The notes: generated by a model from the sequence alone, not told the origin. A stretch of DNA of 64,000 nucleotides from Pseudomonas fluorescens (GCF_902497745.1 NZ_CABVHJ010000016.1:79286-143285), one strand, 5' to 3'. Shown: positions 17,643-26,251, counted from the stretch's first letter. Made by a program: numbers and translations.

Positions 17643-19238
17643 TCACTCCGGCAGCAGCGTGCCGGGGTTGAGGCGCCCGGCCGGATCGAAGTGTTTGCTC
17701 AGCGCCTGCAAGGTATCCATCGCCAATGCGCCCTTCTCGCGCAACAGGTACGGCGCATGATCCTTGCCGACGCCGTGCTGGTGACTGATGGTGCCGTGGT
17801 TGTCGACGATGGTCTGGCTGGCCGCGTGTTTGAGCGCTTTCCAGCGTGCCAGCGTCGCGGGGTAATCCGCCGCCGGGCGAAACACGTAAGTGGTGTAGAT
17901 GCTCGAACCTTCGCCGTAGACGTGGGACAGGTGGGTGAACACATGCACCCGCTCGCCTTCAGCGGCCAAGGCATCACGCAAACTGTTTTCGACGAGGTTG
18001 AGCAGGCTGTCGACGTTGCTCCAGTCGGTGGCGGTTTCGAGGGTGTCGACCACGTAACCGGCATTCCACAGGTTCTCGCGCAGGTAAGGAAAACGGAAAC
18101 GGTTCTGCGCCCACTTCTTGCCGAGCAAGGTGCCGGTGAATACGCCGCCGAAGGCTTTGAGGTGTTGTCGTGCCTGTTTCAGCGACAGTGCGTTTTGCCG
18201 GCGATTGCCGGTTACGCCGAAGGTCAGCAGACATTTGCCCGTGCCTGCGCCGCGCAGGTTCAGGTACTTTTCCAGCCAGGCGATTTGTTGCGGATGACCG
18301 GCCAGCGCCAGTTGCGTTTCGGTTTCCACGGCGTTAGATAAACGCAGCATCGACAGCGGCACGCGTGCCTGGGCCAATTGGCGAATAGCTCTGAGAGCCT
18401 GCGGCCAGTCGGGGAGAAACACACCGTAGAAACGCTCATCAGCAGGCAATGCGCTGACCCGCACCTTGACCTCGGAAATGATCCCGAAACGGCCCTCGCA
18501 ACCGAGCACCACTTCGCGCAGATCTGGTCCGGCGGCAGAGGCCGGGAAGGTAGGAATGTTCATCGGCCCGGCAAAGGTTTCCAAGGTTCCGCCAGCAAAT
18601 AACTGCTCGATCCGGCCATAGCGCAACGACTGCTGACCGCTGGACCGGCTGGCGACCCAACCGCCCAACGTCGAGAGCTCCCACGACTGCGGGAAATGCC
18701 CAAGCGTGTAGCCCCGCGCACGCAACTGACTTTCCACCTGCGGGCCACTCGCACCGGGGCCGAACGTCGCCAGCAGGCTCTGTTCGTCGAGGTCGATCAG
18801 GCGATTCATCCGCGCCATCGAAACCGTCACCACCGGCCGCGCCGAATCCGGCGGATTGATGTGCCCGGCCACCGACGTGCCGCCGCCATACGGGATCAGG
18901 CACAGGTCCTGCTCGTGAGCGAGCGCCAGCAACTGGCGAATGTGTTCAGCGGTCTCGGGGAAAGCCACCGCATCGGGATAATTGCCCAAAGCACCTTCGC
19001 GCAACGCCAGCCAGTCCGGCAGGCTCTGGCCCCGCGCATGCAGCAAGCGGTCATTGGCATCGACGCTGTACAAGGTGTGCGCCTGCAACCGGGAGGCCGG
19101 TACGCGGGCCAATGCTGTTTCGAGCGAAGCATCGGGCAGCCCGCGCCCCTCGCCCAGTCGCTCATGAAGAAACTCCGCGCCCTGGGCCGGCAGTTCGACC
19201 ACCGTGCTTGCCTCTCCCCAGCCGTTCCAGCGTCGCAT
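17643..19238 (-). CDS. FAD-linked oxidase, alkyl-DHAP-synthase-like
   Basis: A 531-residue flavoprotein of the vanillyl-alcohol-oxidase fold. The FAD loop CLIPYGGGTSVAGHINP lies near residue 115, the second FAD segment WELSTLGGWVASRSSGQQSLRYG near residue 185 and the cap segment CEGRFGIISEVKVRV near 245. The C-terminal ISHQHGVGKDHAPYL resembles the conserved His block of alkyl-dihydroxyacetonephosphate synthase, the ether-lipid enzyme, and this resemblance is stronger than to glycolate or D-lactate dehydrogenases. Bacterial members are mostly uncharacterised. It is the first gene of the unit and stops five bases before the GlpD-like start. Confidence 0.8.
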   Translation of the reverse strand: MRRWNGWGEASTVVELPAQGAEFLHERLGEGRGLPDASLETALARVPASRLQAHTLYSVDANDRLLHARGQSLPDWLALREGALGNYPDAVAFPETAEHIRQLLALAHEQDLCLIPYGGGTSVAGHINPPDSARPVVTVSMARMNRLIDLDEQSLLATFGPGASGPQVESQLRARGYTLGHFPQSWELSTLGGWVASRSSGQQSLRYGRIEQLFAGGTLETFAGPMNIPTFPASAAGPDLREVVLGCEGRFGIISEVKVRVSALPADERFYGVFLPDWPQALRAIRQLAQARVPLSMLRLSNAVETETQLALAGHPQQIAWLEKYLNLRGAGTGKCLLTFGVTGNRRQNALSLKQARQHLKAFGGVFTGTLLGKKWAQNRFRFPYLRENLWNAGYVVDTLETATDWSNVDSLLNLVENSLRDALAAEGERVHVFTHLSHVYGEGSSIYTTYVFRPAADYPATLARWKALKHAASQTIVDNHGTISHQHGVGKDHAPYLLREKGALAMDTLQALSKHFDPAGRLNPGTLLPE

Positions 19239-19448
19239 GCGTGTGTCCTTCTAACCGTCAGATCAGTGATATTTCAGGCCCCCATACTAGCCAGCGGCCG
19301 CAAAGTGTCACGGTCGCATCCGGCCAGTTCGTGTAGCCAATTGAGTCAAACGTCGCGCAAGCGTCAGCCATTTACTTTAGTCGGGGTTTCAAATTACCTT
19401 TCAGGCTATTCGTCCGCCTCCGCTGCCGTTGATCAAAGGAATGGGATC

Positions 19449-20465
19449 ATGCAATCGCTCGGCTACACCTCGGTTCCGCCGCTGCTCAAGTACCTGCGCC
19501 ATGCCGAACAACTGGGTATGGATATCGAGCCTGCGTTGGCGGCAGCGGGTTTGCAGGCGCAGCAGTTGAGCGACAACACCCTGCGTTTGCCCGGTGAGGC
19601 GCATGAACGCTTGCTGGATTATTTCTGCGAGCACTCGGGCGATCCGCTGTTCGGGCTTAACGCGGCGAATTTCGTACTGCCCAATTCGTGGAGTGTGCTC
19701 GGTTACATCACCATGAACTGCGCGACGCTGGGCGATGCGATGAGCCGGATCATGCCGTTCGAAAAACTGGTCGGCGACATGGGCGTCAGCCGCGCCGAGG
19801 TGCAGGACGGCCATGTACATTTGATCTGGACCTGCCGCTATCAGCGTCCACGGATTCGTCGGCATCTGGTAGAAAACGTCCTCGGTTCGTGGCTGCACTA
19901 TGCGCGCTGGATCGCCGACACGCAGATGTCGCCGGCCGGGGTCTGGCTGGAACATTCCTGCCCGGCCGAGGCCACGCCGGCGCAGTACGAAGCGTTTTTC
20001 GATTGCCCGGTGCTGTTTGATCAGCCGTATTCGGCGCTGGTCGTGCCGCTGGCTTATTTGCAGTTGCCGTTGCGTCAGGCGGATGCGCAGTTGCTGCGCA
20101 CGCTGGAAGAACATGCGCTGGGCTTGATGGCGACGCTGGAGGATGCGTCGCTTGAGCAGCAGGTGAAAAACATTCTGCGGCAGTTGCTCAAGGAGGGTTT
20201 GCCGCGCAAGGAACAGGTCGCCGAGCAGCTCGCCGTTTCAGTGCGGACGTTGCAGCGGCAGTTGCATCAGGCGGGGACGTCGTATCAGCAGATTCTCGAT
20301 GATTTGCGTCAGGAGCTGGCTGAGCATTATTTGCTTAACAGCACGCTGCCGATTCAGGACATTGCGCAGTATCTGGGGTTTACCGAACCGAGGTCGTTTC
20401 ACCGTACGTTCAAGAGTCGGCGGGGGATGCCGCCGGGGGAGTTTCGGCAGATGCATCGCGGGTGA
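19449..20465 (+). CDS. AraC-family regulator, divergent from the glycerol-type operon
   Basis: A 338-residue regulator with the N-terminal arabinose-binding-like domain of the OruR/ArgR type (text such as PPLLKYLRHAEQLGMDIEPALAAAGL) and a C-terminal pair of helix-turn-helix motifs (VAEQLAVSVRTLQRQLHQAG and IQDIAQYLGFTEPRSFHRTFKSRRGMPPGEFR). It is divergent from the AGPS-like gene across 210 bases and is the obvious candidate to activate that operon in answer to its substrate. I start at MQSLGYTS; the frame is open for about 250 codons upstream only because it is antisense to the flavoprotein gene. Confidence 0.88.
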   Translation: MQSLGYTSVPPLLKYLRHAEQLGMDIEPALAAAGLQAQQLSDNTLRLPGEAHERLLDYFCEHSGDPLFGLNAANFVLPNSWSVLGYITMNCATLGDAMSRIMPFEKLVGDMGVSRAEVQDGHVHLIWTCRYQRPRIRRHLVENVLGSWLHYARWIADTQMSPAGVWLEHSCPAEATPAQYEAFFDCPVLFDQPYSALVVPLAYLQLPLRQADAQLLRTLEEHALGLMATLEDASLEQQVKNILRQLLKEGLPRKEQVAEQLAVSVRTLQRQLHQAGTSYQQILDDLRQELAEHYLLNSTLPIQDIAQYLGFTEPRSFHRTFKSRRGMPPGEFRQMHRG

Positions 20466-20479
20466 TTATTCGGGCCTCT

Positions 20480-20570
20480 TCGCGAGCAAGCTCGCTCCCA
20501 CATTGGGTCGGCGGTGAACATCAACTTTGTGAACAACGGAGATCAACTGTGGGAGCGAGCCTGCTCGCGA
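20480..20570. repeat. Inverted REP doublet
   Basis: Arms 20480-20502 and 20548-20570 carry the core CGCGAGCAAGCTCGCTCCCA and its near complement, around a 45-base spacer. It follows the AraC gene directly and could end its transcript. From 20571 to 20763 I see no gene; there is only a short GTGTTTAAAGACAC dyad near 20646. Confidence 0.85.
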
Positions 20571-20763
20571 ATGCGCCAGTTGCCGCACCCAATTCCTACA
20601 GGTAAATCTTCGATACTTGTGCGCAATAAACATCCCGCACCACAGGTGTTTAAAGACACTCAGCGTTACGCGAAACAGCCCACAAATCCTTGCGCCGTAA
20701 CCTACGCCTAAGCCAGAATCCGCCGGCTTGTGCGCCCTGAGCATGCTGCGTAACTTGATTGCG

Positions 20764-20974
20764 TCACTGATTCCCAGTGATCGGGTTTAGTAGCCCGGTG
20801 GTAACTCTGCTGGTCGTACATTCATCACAGGTACTCGCGTACCTGAGCTTGATGGTGGCTGTACGCAGGGCGCTTCGGCGCGCCGGCTTTTAGCTGAGTT
20901 CCCCGGTCTACTAACCTGCGTACAGCTGCCACCCTTTCGTTTAGTAGCCAAAGGGTTGCCGCTCAACAAAGGGA
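20764..20974 (+). promoter_or_regulatory. Candidate structured leader RNA before the DUF6124 gene
   Basis: Many mutually consistent stems are visible: TCACTG/CAGTGA (20764-20780); CGGG/CCCG (20782-20797); CAGGTAC/GTACCTG with a TCGC loop (20828-20845); a long stem of 10 plus 6 base pairs (20854-20869 with 20915-20933, three-base bulge) enclosing a GCGC-TTCG-GCGC hairpin (20870-20881); and ACCCTTT/AAAGGGT (20931-20956). CTACTAA at 20908-20914 can pair with TTAGTAG at 20787-20793 or at 20941-20947. Either pairing crosses the long stem, giving a pseudoknot. A second AAAGGG (20968-20973) forms the ribosome site of the following gene. The density of stems argues for a cis-acting regulatory RNA; ligand and mechanism are unknown. 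Confidence 0.65.
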
Positions 20975-20982
20975 ACACAGCT

Positions 20983-21348
20983 ATGTTCAAGATAACGCCA
21001 AACCCGCCGGTCACCGACCCGGCCTCCCCCTACGAATCCCCCGACTCAAAGAAATTCCACGAAGCCGCCGAACGCGCTCTCGACCACTATCTCGGTCCGA
21101 CAAACGCCGACCTCATGGCCACGCCCTACTCCCCCAACACGCTGTACATGGCCAATCCCCAAGCCGACACCGAATCACTACTGGCCGACGCCAGCGAAAC
21201 TCTTGGCTCAGCGACCGTCATGCTCAACAACCATGCCGCGCAGGTTGAAGGCACTCACCGCAAAACCCTGCAGGGCATTGCGCAAGTGGTGATGGTGGCG
21301 GAAATGGCCGTCAATCGCGTGTTGGACAGGTTAGTGCCGACCAACTAA
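20983..21348 (+). CDS. DUF6124 (DUF3077-like) small protein
   Basis: A 121-residue protein of a small family common in Pseudomonas and known only by DUF numbers. The text MFKITPNPPVTDPASPYESPDSKKFHEAAERALDHYL is a nearly invariant head, followed by a variable stretch and a helical hairpin (ESLLADASETLGSATVMLNN and TLQGIAQVVMVAEMAVNRVLDRL). No signal peptide or membrane segment is present, so it is cytoplasmic. AAAGGGA ends nine bases before the ATG and is part of the structured leader, so translation is probably controlled by that RNA. A terminator follows at once, so the gene stands alone. Confidence 0.8.
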   Translation: MFKITPNPPVTDPASPYESPDSKKFHEAAERALDHYLGPTNADLMATPYSPNTLYMANPQADTESLLADASETLGSATVMLNNHAAQVEGTHRKTLQGIAQVVMVAEMAVNRVLDRLVPTN

Positions 21349-21353
21349 CGAAA

Positions 21354-21398
21354 AAGCCCGCTGCCCAACTGGAAGGGTTGGATGGCGGGCTTCTTTTT
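21354..21398 (+). terminator. Rho-independent terminator of the DUF6124 gene
   Basis: AAGCCCGC (21354-21361) pairs with GCGGGCTT (21385-21392), with an inner AACTGGAAGGGTT region and a T-rich tail. The stem begins six bases past the stop codon. Confidence 0.9.
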
Positions 21399-21413
21399 GT
21401 GGTATGTCATTTT

Positions 21414-21591
21414 CCCCTCACCCCAGCCCTCTCCCGGAGGGAGAGGGGGCCGAACGGGGGATATTGATTAGATACGCCGACCTGAAAGTGCTGCGGTGAA
21501 TCCATAATCGACTCGGTCTTTCAGGTCGATGTACAGCGTCAGACACCTCGGTCAGTCCCCTCTCCCTCTGGGAGAGGGTTAGGGTGAGGGG
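21414..21591. repeat. 178-base element with nested inverted repeats
   Basis: The outer arms 21414-21435 (CCCCTCACCCCAGCCCTCTC and two further C) and 21570-21591 are inverted copies with one difference. Just inside each arm the pattern CCCTCTCCC/GGGAGAGGG folds again, and in the middle CGACCTGAAAG (21478-21488) pairs with CTTTCAGGTCG (21518-21528). There is no open reading frame. The layout is that of a small non-autonomous intergenic repeat of the sort found many times in P. fluorescens genomes; copy number cannot be judged here. Confidence 0.75.
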
Positions 21592-21600
21592 CTTTTCAGC

Positions 21601-21969
21601 TCAGAGACAGATCGCATTGGTAAACACCAACCGATTACCAAACGGATCAACGATCGTCATGTCCTGGCTCCCCCACGGCATCGCCTGAATCCCCGGATGC
21701 GAGAACTTGTAATCCTTGGCCTCCAACTGCTGCTGAAACGCCTCCAGCTCATCCGTCTCGATGCGCAGCGCCGAACCCGGGCACGCATCGCCATGATGCT
21801 CGGACAAATGCAACACACACTCGCCACGCGACACCTGCAGATACAACGGAAAATTCGCCTCGAAACGATGCTGCCAGTCGATCTTGAAACCGAGGAAGTC
21901 GACGTAAAACTCGACAGCTTTGGCTTCATCGAAGATCCGCAGGATCGGGGTGGTTTTGCCGAAGCTCAT
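21601..21969 (-). CDS. Glyoxalase/bleomycin-resistance superfamily protein
   Basis: A 122-residue protein of the vicinal-oxygen-chelate fold. It shows two beta-alpha-beta-beta-beta halves: ILRIFDEAKAVEFYVDFLGFKIDWQHRF opens the first and the C-terminal MTIVDPFGNRLVF closes the second, which is the usual family ending. The ATG at MSFGKT has a GGGAG site upstream; the frame continues further by chance. Proteins like this are annotated as glyoxalase or bleomycin-resistance proteins, but most have unknown substrates, and no neighbouring gene helps. It is flanked by repeats on both sides. Confidence 0.8.
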   Translation of the reverse strand: MSFGKTTPILRIFDEAKAVEFYVDFLGFKIDWQHRFEANFPLYLQVSRGECVLHLSEHHGDACPGSALRIETDELEAFQQQLEAKDYKFSHPGIQAMPWGSQDMTIVDPFGNRLVFTNAICL

Positions 21970-22077
21970 GGGGTGCTCCCTGACTGATTGGCCCCACAGT
22001 GTAGACGGGGTGGATGTAAGCAATTCGGCTTGGGCTGGCGTTTCTTTAATTGCACAGTGCCACCATGAGACATAGAT

Positions 22078-22155
22078 CAAAAGATCGCAGCCTTCGGCAG
22101 CTCCTACAATGGAACGCATACCTCTGTAGGAGCTGCCGCAGGCTGCGATCTTTTG
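22078..22155. repeat. Inverted REP doublet, TGTAGGAGCTGCCG type
   Basis: Arms of 31 bases (22078-22108 and 22125-22155) with one mismatch and a short 16-base centre form a long hairpin. It follows the stop of the D-aminoacylase gene and probably ends that leftward operon. Confidence 0.88.
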
Positions 22156-22167
22156 GCGCCATCAGAA

Positions 22168-23625
22168 TCAATGAAATCCTTCGCGCAAATCACCTTCGCG
22201 CGCCAGAAAACGCCCCTCCCTCCGGCCATTCGCCTGACCATCGTGATAACTCAACGCGCCATTGATCCAAACCCCATCAATCCCCTTCGCGGGCCGTTGC
22301 GGATCATTGAAATCCGCGACATCACGCACGGTCACCGGATCGAACAACACCAGATCCGCCCAATAGCCTTCACGAATCTCGCCTCTTTCCTTCAAACCAA
22401 ATCGCGCCGCCGACAACCCGGTCATCTTGTGCACGGCGGTGTGCAGCGGAAACAGCCCGACATCGCGACTGAAATGTCCCAATACCCGTGGGAAAGCGCC
22501 CCACAGGCGCGGATGCGGGAACGGGTCCTCCGGCAGTCCGTCAGAACCGACCATCGATAACGGATGGGCGAGGATTCTTCGTACATCCGCCTCGTCCATG
22601 CCGTAGTACACCGCGCCGGCCGGTTGCAGGCGTTTCGCGGCATCAAGCAACGGCAGATTCCATTGCGCAGCGATGTCGATCAGGTCGCGGCCACTGACTT
22701 CCGGGTGCGGCGTCGACCAGGTGATGGTGATGCGATGCGCATCGGTGACTTGCTTCAGATCCAGCGTCGAAGAACTCGCCGCATACGGGTAGCAATCGCA
22801 GCCGACCGGGTGGGTTTTCGCGGCCTCTTCCAATGATGCAAGCAGCTCGGGACTGCGCCCCCAGTTACCGACACCGGCACATTTGAGGTGGGAAATGATC
22901 ACTGGCGATTTCGCATGTCGACCGATTTGAAAAGCCTCATCCATCGCTTCCAGCACCGGCTCGAATTCGCTGCGTAAATGCGTGGTGTACACCGCACCGA
23001 ACGCCGTGAGTTCTTCAGTCAGTTGCATCACTTCATCGGTGGAGGCGCTGAAGGCGCTGGCGTACGCCAGACCTGTGGATAACCCCAATGCACCGGCCTC
23101 AAGGCTTTCGCGTAACTGTTCGCGCATTGCGGCGATTTCGTCCGGCGTCGCTGTGCGGAACAAGTCATCCAGGTGATTGCTGCGCAGCGCCGTGTGGCCG
23201 ATCAGTGCCGCCACGTTCAGCGTGGTATTCGCCGCTTCGACCGCCGCGCGGTAATCGCTGAAACGTGGATAAACAAATGCCGCCGCCGTGCCGAGCAGGT
23301 TCATCGGATCCGGCGGATTACCCTTCAGGGTCACGGGCGAAGCGCTGATCCCGCAGTTGCCGACAATCACCGTAGTCACGCCCTGGCTGAGTTTTGGCAG
23401 CATCTCTGGCTGACGAATCACCACGGTGTCGTCGTGGGTGTGCACGTCGATGAAACCCGGCGCCAGCACACGGCCAGCGGCGTCGATTTCCTCGCTGGCG
23501 GTGGCATCGTGCAAGTCGCCGATACGCTCGATGCGGCCATCGCGAATCGCCACGTCAGCGCGGTAACCGGGGGTGTTGCAGCCATCGATGATCAGGGCGT
23601 TGCGAATCAGGGTGTCGTACAGCAT
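22168..23625 (-). CDS. N-acyl-D-amino-acid deacylase (D-aminoacylase)
   Basis: A 485-residue amidohydrolase that should remove the acyl group from N-acyl-D-amino acids in the cytoplasm. Metal and catalytic features are all in place: FIDVHTHDD (HxH), the family Cys in VIVGNCGIS, HLRSE and ISHLKCAG with metal-binding histidines, and the catalytic Asp in MVGSDGLPEDP. I start at MLYDTLIRN; the frame extends twelve codons upstream into the regulator gene. Only one base separates it from the RpiR stop, so it is the last gene of the gntP-like/rpiR/deacylase operon. This suggests use of D-amino acid derivatives as nutrients. Confidence 0.9.
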   Translation of the reverse strand: MLYDTLIRNALIIDGCNTPGYRADVAIRDGRIERIGDLHDATASEEIDAAGRVLAPGFIDVHTHDDTVVIRQPEMLPKLSQGVTTVIVGNCGISASPVTLKGNPPDPMNLLGTAAAFVYPRFSDYRAAVEAANTTLNVAALIGHTALRSNHLDDLFRTATPDEIAAMREQLRESLEAGALGLSTGLAYASAFSASTDEVMQLTEELTAFGAVYTTHLRSEFEPVLEAMDEAFQIGRHAKSPVIISHLKCAGVGNWGRSPELLASLEEAAKTHPVGCDCYPYAASSSTLDLKQVTDAHRITITWSTPHPEVSGRDLIDIAAQWNLPLLDAAKRLQPAGAVYYGMDEADVRRILAHPLSMVGSDGLPEDPFPHPRLWGAFPRVLGHFSRDVGLFPLHTAVHKMTGLSAARFGLKERGEIREGYWADLVLFDPVTVRDVADFNDPQRPAKGIDGVWINGALSYHDGQANGRREGRFLAREGDLREGFH

Positions 23626-23626
23626 G

Positions 23627-24487
23627 TCAGTCTCCCAGCGGCAGGTGATCGTCGCCGCCACGGTATTCGTCGAGGGCCAGTTTGATCCGCCGCAGACGCT
23701 CTTGATTGTCTTCAGGATTGGCCAGCGCCAGCTCGGTCGCGAGCACGTCGATGGCGAGCAGCATGCCGTAGCGCGCCGCCGTCGGTTTGTAGATGAACGA
23801 GGTTTCTGCGCCTTGCAGCGGCAGGACGGTGTCGGCCAGTTCTGCCAGTGGCGAGTCGGCGCGGGTGATCGCCAGAATGCGCGCGCCGTAGTTGCGCGCC
23901 AGCTCTACAGTCTCGAGCAATTCCGGGGTGATGCCGGTCAGCGAACAGACAATGAGCACTTGCTCGGCGTTCAGGCTGGCCGCAGTGACGCGCATCATCA
24001 CCGCGTCATGACACACGGCAATCGGGTAGCCGAGGCGCACCAGGCGTACCTGCAATTCATCGCTGCACAGGGTCGAGCAACCGCCCATGCCGAAGGCGTG
24101 AATCATCCGTGCCTGGCCGAGCAATTTCACCGCATCGGCAAAGCGTGATTCGTCGAATCCGGCCAGATGCTGGCGCAGGGTGGTTTCGATGTCGCCGACA
24201 ATCTGCCCGTAAAACGCCGACTGTTCAGGCGTGCCCGCCGGGTCGAGAAAACGGCTGCCAACGCCGCTGGCCTGAGCCAGTTGCAGGCGCAGATCACGCA
24301 GGTCGCGGCAGCCCACCGTGCGGGCGAAACGCGACAGCGTGGCGGTACTGACTTCGGCGCGTTGCGCGAGGTCTTCGAGGCTGGCGCTGGCGGCGAAACC
24401 AACGTCATCGAGCATCAACCGAGCGATGCGGCCTTCACCGGCGCTGAAGGAATCCTGACGTGCGCGGATCTGGTAGAGGATGTCCAT
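23627..24487 (-). CDS. MurR/RpiR-family transcriptional regulator
   Basis: A 286-residue regulator with an N-terminal helix-turn-helix (SLEDLAQRAEVSTATLSRFARTVGC, about residues 37-61) and a C-terminal SIS sugar-binding domain (roughly 125-255, with IHAFGMGGCSTLCSDELQVRL and VCSLTGITPELLETVELAR). Although SIS domains usually bind phosphosugars, regulators of this type also control D-amino acid and N-acyl-amino acid genes. It lies between the permease and the deacylase and presumably controls the operon that contains it. Confidence 0.88.
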   Translation of the reverse strand: MDILYQIRARQDSFSAGEGRIARLMLDDVGFAASASLEDLAQRAEVSTATLSRFARTVGCRDLRDLRLQLAQASGVGSRFLDPAGTPEQSAFYGQIVGDIETTLRQHLAGFDESRFADAVKLLGQARMIHAFGMGGCSTLCSDELQVRLVRLGYPIAVCHDAVMMRVTAASLNAEQVLIVCSLTGITPELLETVELARNYGARILAITRADSPLAELADTVLPLQGAETSFIYKPTAARYGMLLAIDVLATELALANPEDNQERLRRIKLALDEYRGGDDHLPLGD

Positions 24488-24503
24488 GGGCGGCGGGCTC
24501 CGG

Positions 24504-25853
24504 TTACAGCAAGTAAGAAAGGCCGACGGTCAGACCGAACGCGACTACCGAGATCAACGTCTCGAGCACGGTCCAGGTCTTGAACGTCTGCGCGACCGTC
24601 ATGTTGAAGTATTCCTTGATCAACCAGAAGCCGCCGTCGTTGACGTGGGAAAAGATAACCGAGCCTGCGCCGGTCGCCAGCACCAACAGCTCAGGGTGTG
24701 GATAACCCAGACCAATGGCCACTGGCGCGACCACGCCGGACGCGGTGGTCATGGCCACGGTCGCGGAGCCTGTGGCAATGCGCATCAGCGCGGCGAACAG
24801 CCAGCCCATGATCAGCGGCGACAGCTGGAATTCGTGGGCGAGGCCGACGATCTGATCGGTGACGCCCGCGTCGACCAGAATGCGGTTCAAGCCACCGCCA
24901 GCACCGACCAGCAAGGTGATACTGGCGGTGGGTGCCAGGCATTCGTTGGTGAATTTGAGGATCGATTCACGGTTGAAACCTTGAGCTATACCCAACGTCC
25001 AGAAGCTCAACAAGGTCGCCAGCAACAGCGCAATCACCGAGTTGCCGATGAACAACAGGAACTGATTGAAACCGCTGCCCGGCGTGGAAATCAGGTTGGC
25101 CCAGCCACCGATCAGCATCAGCACCACCGGCAACAGAATGGTCGCCATGGTGATGCCGAAACCCGGTAGTTTGTCGCGCGGTTCGCGGTCGAGAAATTGC
25201 TTTTCCAGTGGGTTATCCGCCGGCAATTGAATGCGCGGCACGATGAATTTGGCGTACAACGGCCCGGCAATGATCGCGGTGGGAATGCCGATGGCAATCG
25301 CGTACAACAAGGTCTGCCCGACCGACGCCTGATAAGCCTGCACCGCGAGCATCGCCGCCGGGTGCGGCGGCACCAGCGCATGCACCACCGACAGGCCGGC
25401 GACCATCGGCAAACCGACCATCAGAATCGACACGCCAACACGCCGGGCCACAGTAAATGCAATCGGCACCAGCAACACAAAACCGACCTCGAAGAACAGC
25501 GGCAGCCCGACCAGAAAGGCGATGCAGACCATCGCCCAGTGCGCATTCTTTTCACCGAATTTATCGATCAACGTGCGCGCCATCTGCTCGGCACCGCCGG
25601 ATTCGGCCATCATCTTGCCGAGCATCGTCCCCAACGCAACCACCAGCGCAATATGCCCCAGCGTCTTGCCCACCCCGGCCTCATACGCCCCCACCACACC
25701 CGACGGCGGCATCCCCGCGACCAGCGCCAGGCCGATGGAAATCAGGGTGATGACGATGAACGGATTGAGCCGGTAACGGGCGATCAACACGATCAGCGCA
25801 ATGATGGCGACGGCGGCATAGACCAGCAGCCAATAGCCGAAGGAAGGCGTCAT
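24504..25853 (-). CDS. GntP-family permease
   Basis: A 449-residue inner-membrane permease with about twelve hydrophobic segments, of the GntP family (gluconate, D-serine and related small acids driven by protons). Typical text includes FFEVGFVLLVPIAF, HALVPPHPA and the C-terminal HVNDGGFWLIKEYF. A GAGGAGT site precedes the ATG at MTPSFGYWL; a longer start (MIYEFHN) is unsupported. It is the first gene of the operon with the RpiR regulator and D-aminoacylase, so a D-amino acid or its N-acyl form is a better guess for its cargo than gluconate. Confidence 0.9.
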   Translation of the reverse strand: MTPSFGYWLLVYAAVAIIALIVLIARYRLNPFIVITLISIGLALVAGMPPSGVVGAYEAGVGKTLGHIALVVALGTMLGKMMAESGGAEQMARTLIDKFGEKNAHWAMVCIAFLVGLPLFFEVGFVLLVPIAFTVARRVGVSILMVGLPMVAGLSVVHALVPPHPAAMLAVQAYQASVGQTLLYAIAIGIPTAIIAGPLYAKFIVPRIQLPADNPLEKQFLDREPRDKLPGFGITMATILLPVVLMLIGGWANLISTPGSGFNQFLLFIGNSVIALLLATLLSFWTLGIAQGFNRESILKFTNECLAPTASITLLVGAGGGLNRILVDAGVTDQIVGLAHEFQLSPLIMGWLFAALMRIATGSATVAMTTASGVVAPVAIGLGYPHPELLVLATGAGSVIFSHVNDGGFWLIKEYFNMTVAQTFKTWTVLETLISVVAFGLTVGLSYLL

Positions 25854-25920
25854 GCGGTACTCCTCGAAAGGGTCACGTTCGAATGGGTTGTGAAACTCAT
25901 AAATCATTTCGAGATCGAGA

Positions 25921-25937
25921 TTTCAAACCGTATGAAA
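25921..25937 (-). promoter_or_regulatory. Candidate RpiR operator
   Basis: TTTCA and TGAAA face each other across seven bases, 68 bases upstream of the permease ATG. Operators of RpiR-type regulators often use such TGAAA/TTTCA halves, so this may be where the regulator encoded in the operon binds. The motif is short and could be chance. Confidence 0.3.
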
Positions 25938-26045
25938 GTAATTTTCGTGGAGAGGCAAGGCGTGTCGCTGATGGGTATGTCTTGTCATGATTAATGAAAA
26001 TCATGGGGCGGGATTTACATGGCTTTTCAGTGAACGAGAAACCAA

Positions 26046-26135
26046 TGTGGGAGCGAGCCTGCTCGCGAAGGCGGCTTCACATTCAGCATCTTTGCCGACT
26101 GATCCACCGCTTTCGCGAGCAAGCTCGCTCCCACA
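26046..26135. repeat. Inverted REP doublet
   Basis: Arms 26046-26069 and 26112-26135 with the GTGGGAGCGAGCCTGCTCGC core and its near complement enclose 42 bases. It lies in the 464-base gap between the GntP-like permease and a small gene. Confidence 0.88.
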
Positions 26136-26194
26136 GTTTTGATCGCATTCCTCCAGACAGAAATGCGCAAAACCTGTGGGAGCTGGTGGACAAC

Positions 26195-26251
26195 TCACAC
26201 CATTTCGTTACGAATCCATTCAACCACCGACGTGCGCTTCGGCTCCCAGCC
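26195..26251 (-). pseudogene. Duplicated 3' end of the NAD-dependent epimerase gene
   Basis: These 57 bases match 26576-26632, the end of the epimerase gene, with three differences. The frame and stop codon are kept, so on the minus strand it would read GWEPKRTSVVEWIRNEMV against GWVPKRTSVVEWIRNEMV in the intact gene. Nothing of the rest of the gene is present. It looks like a remnant of a short direct duplication that placed the 53-codon gene between the two copies. Confidence 0.75.
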
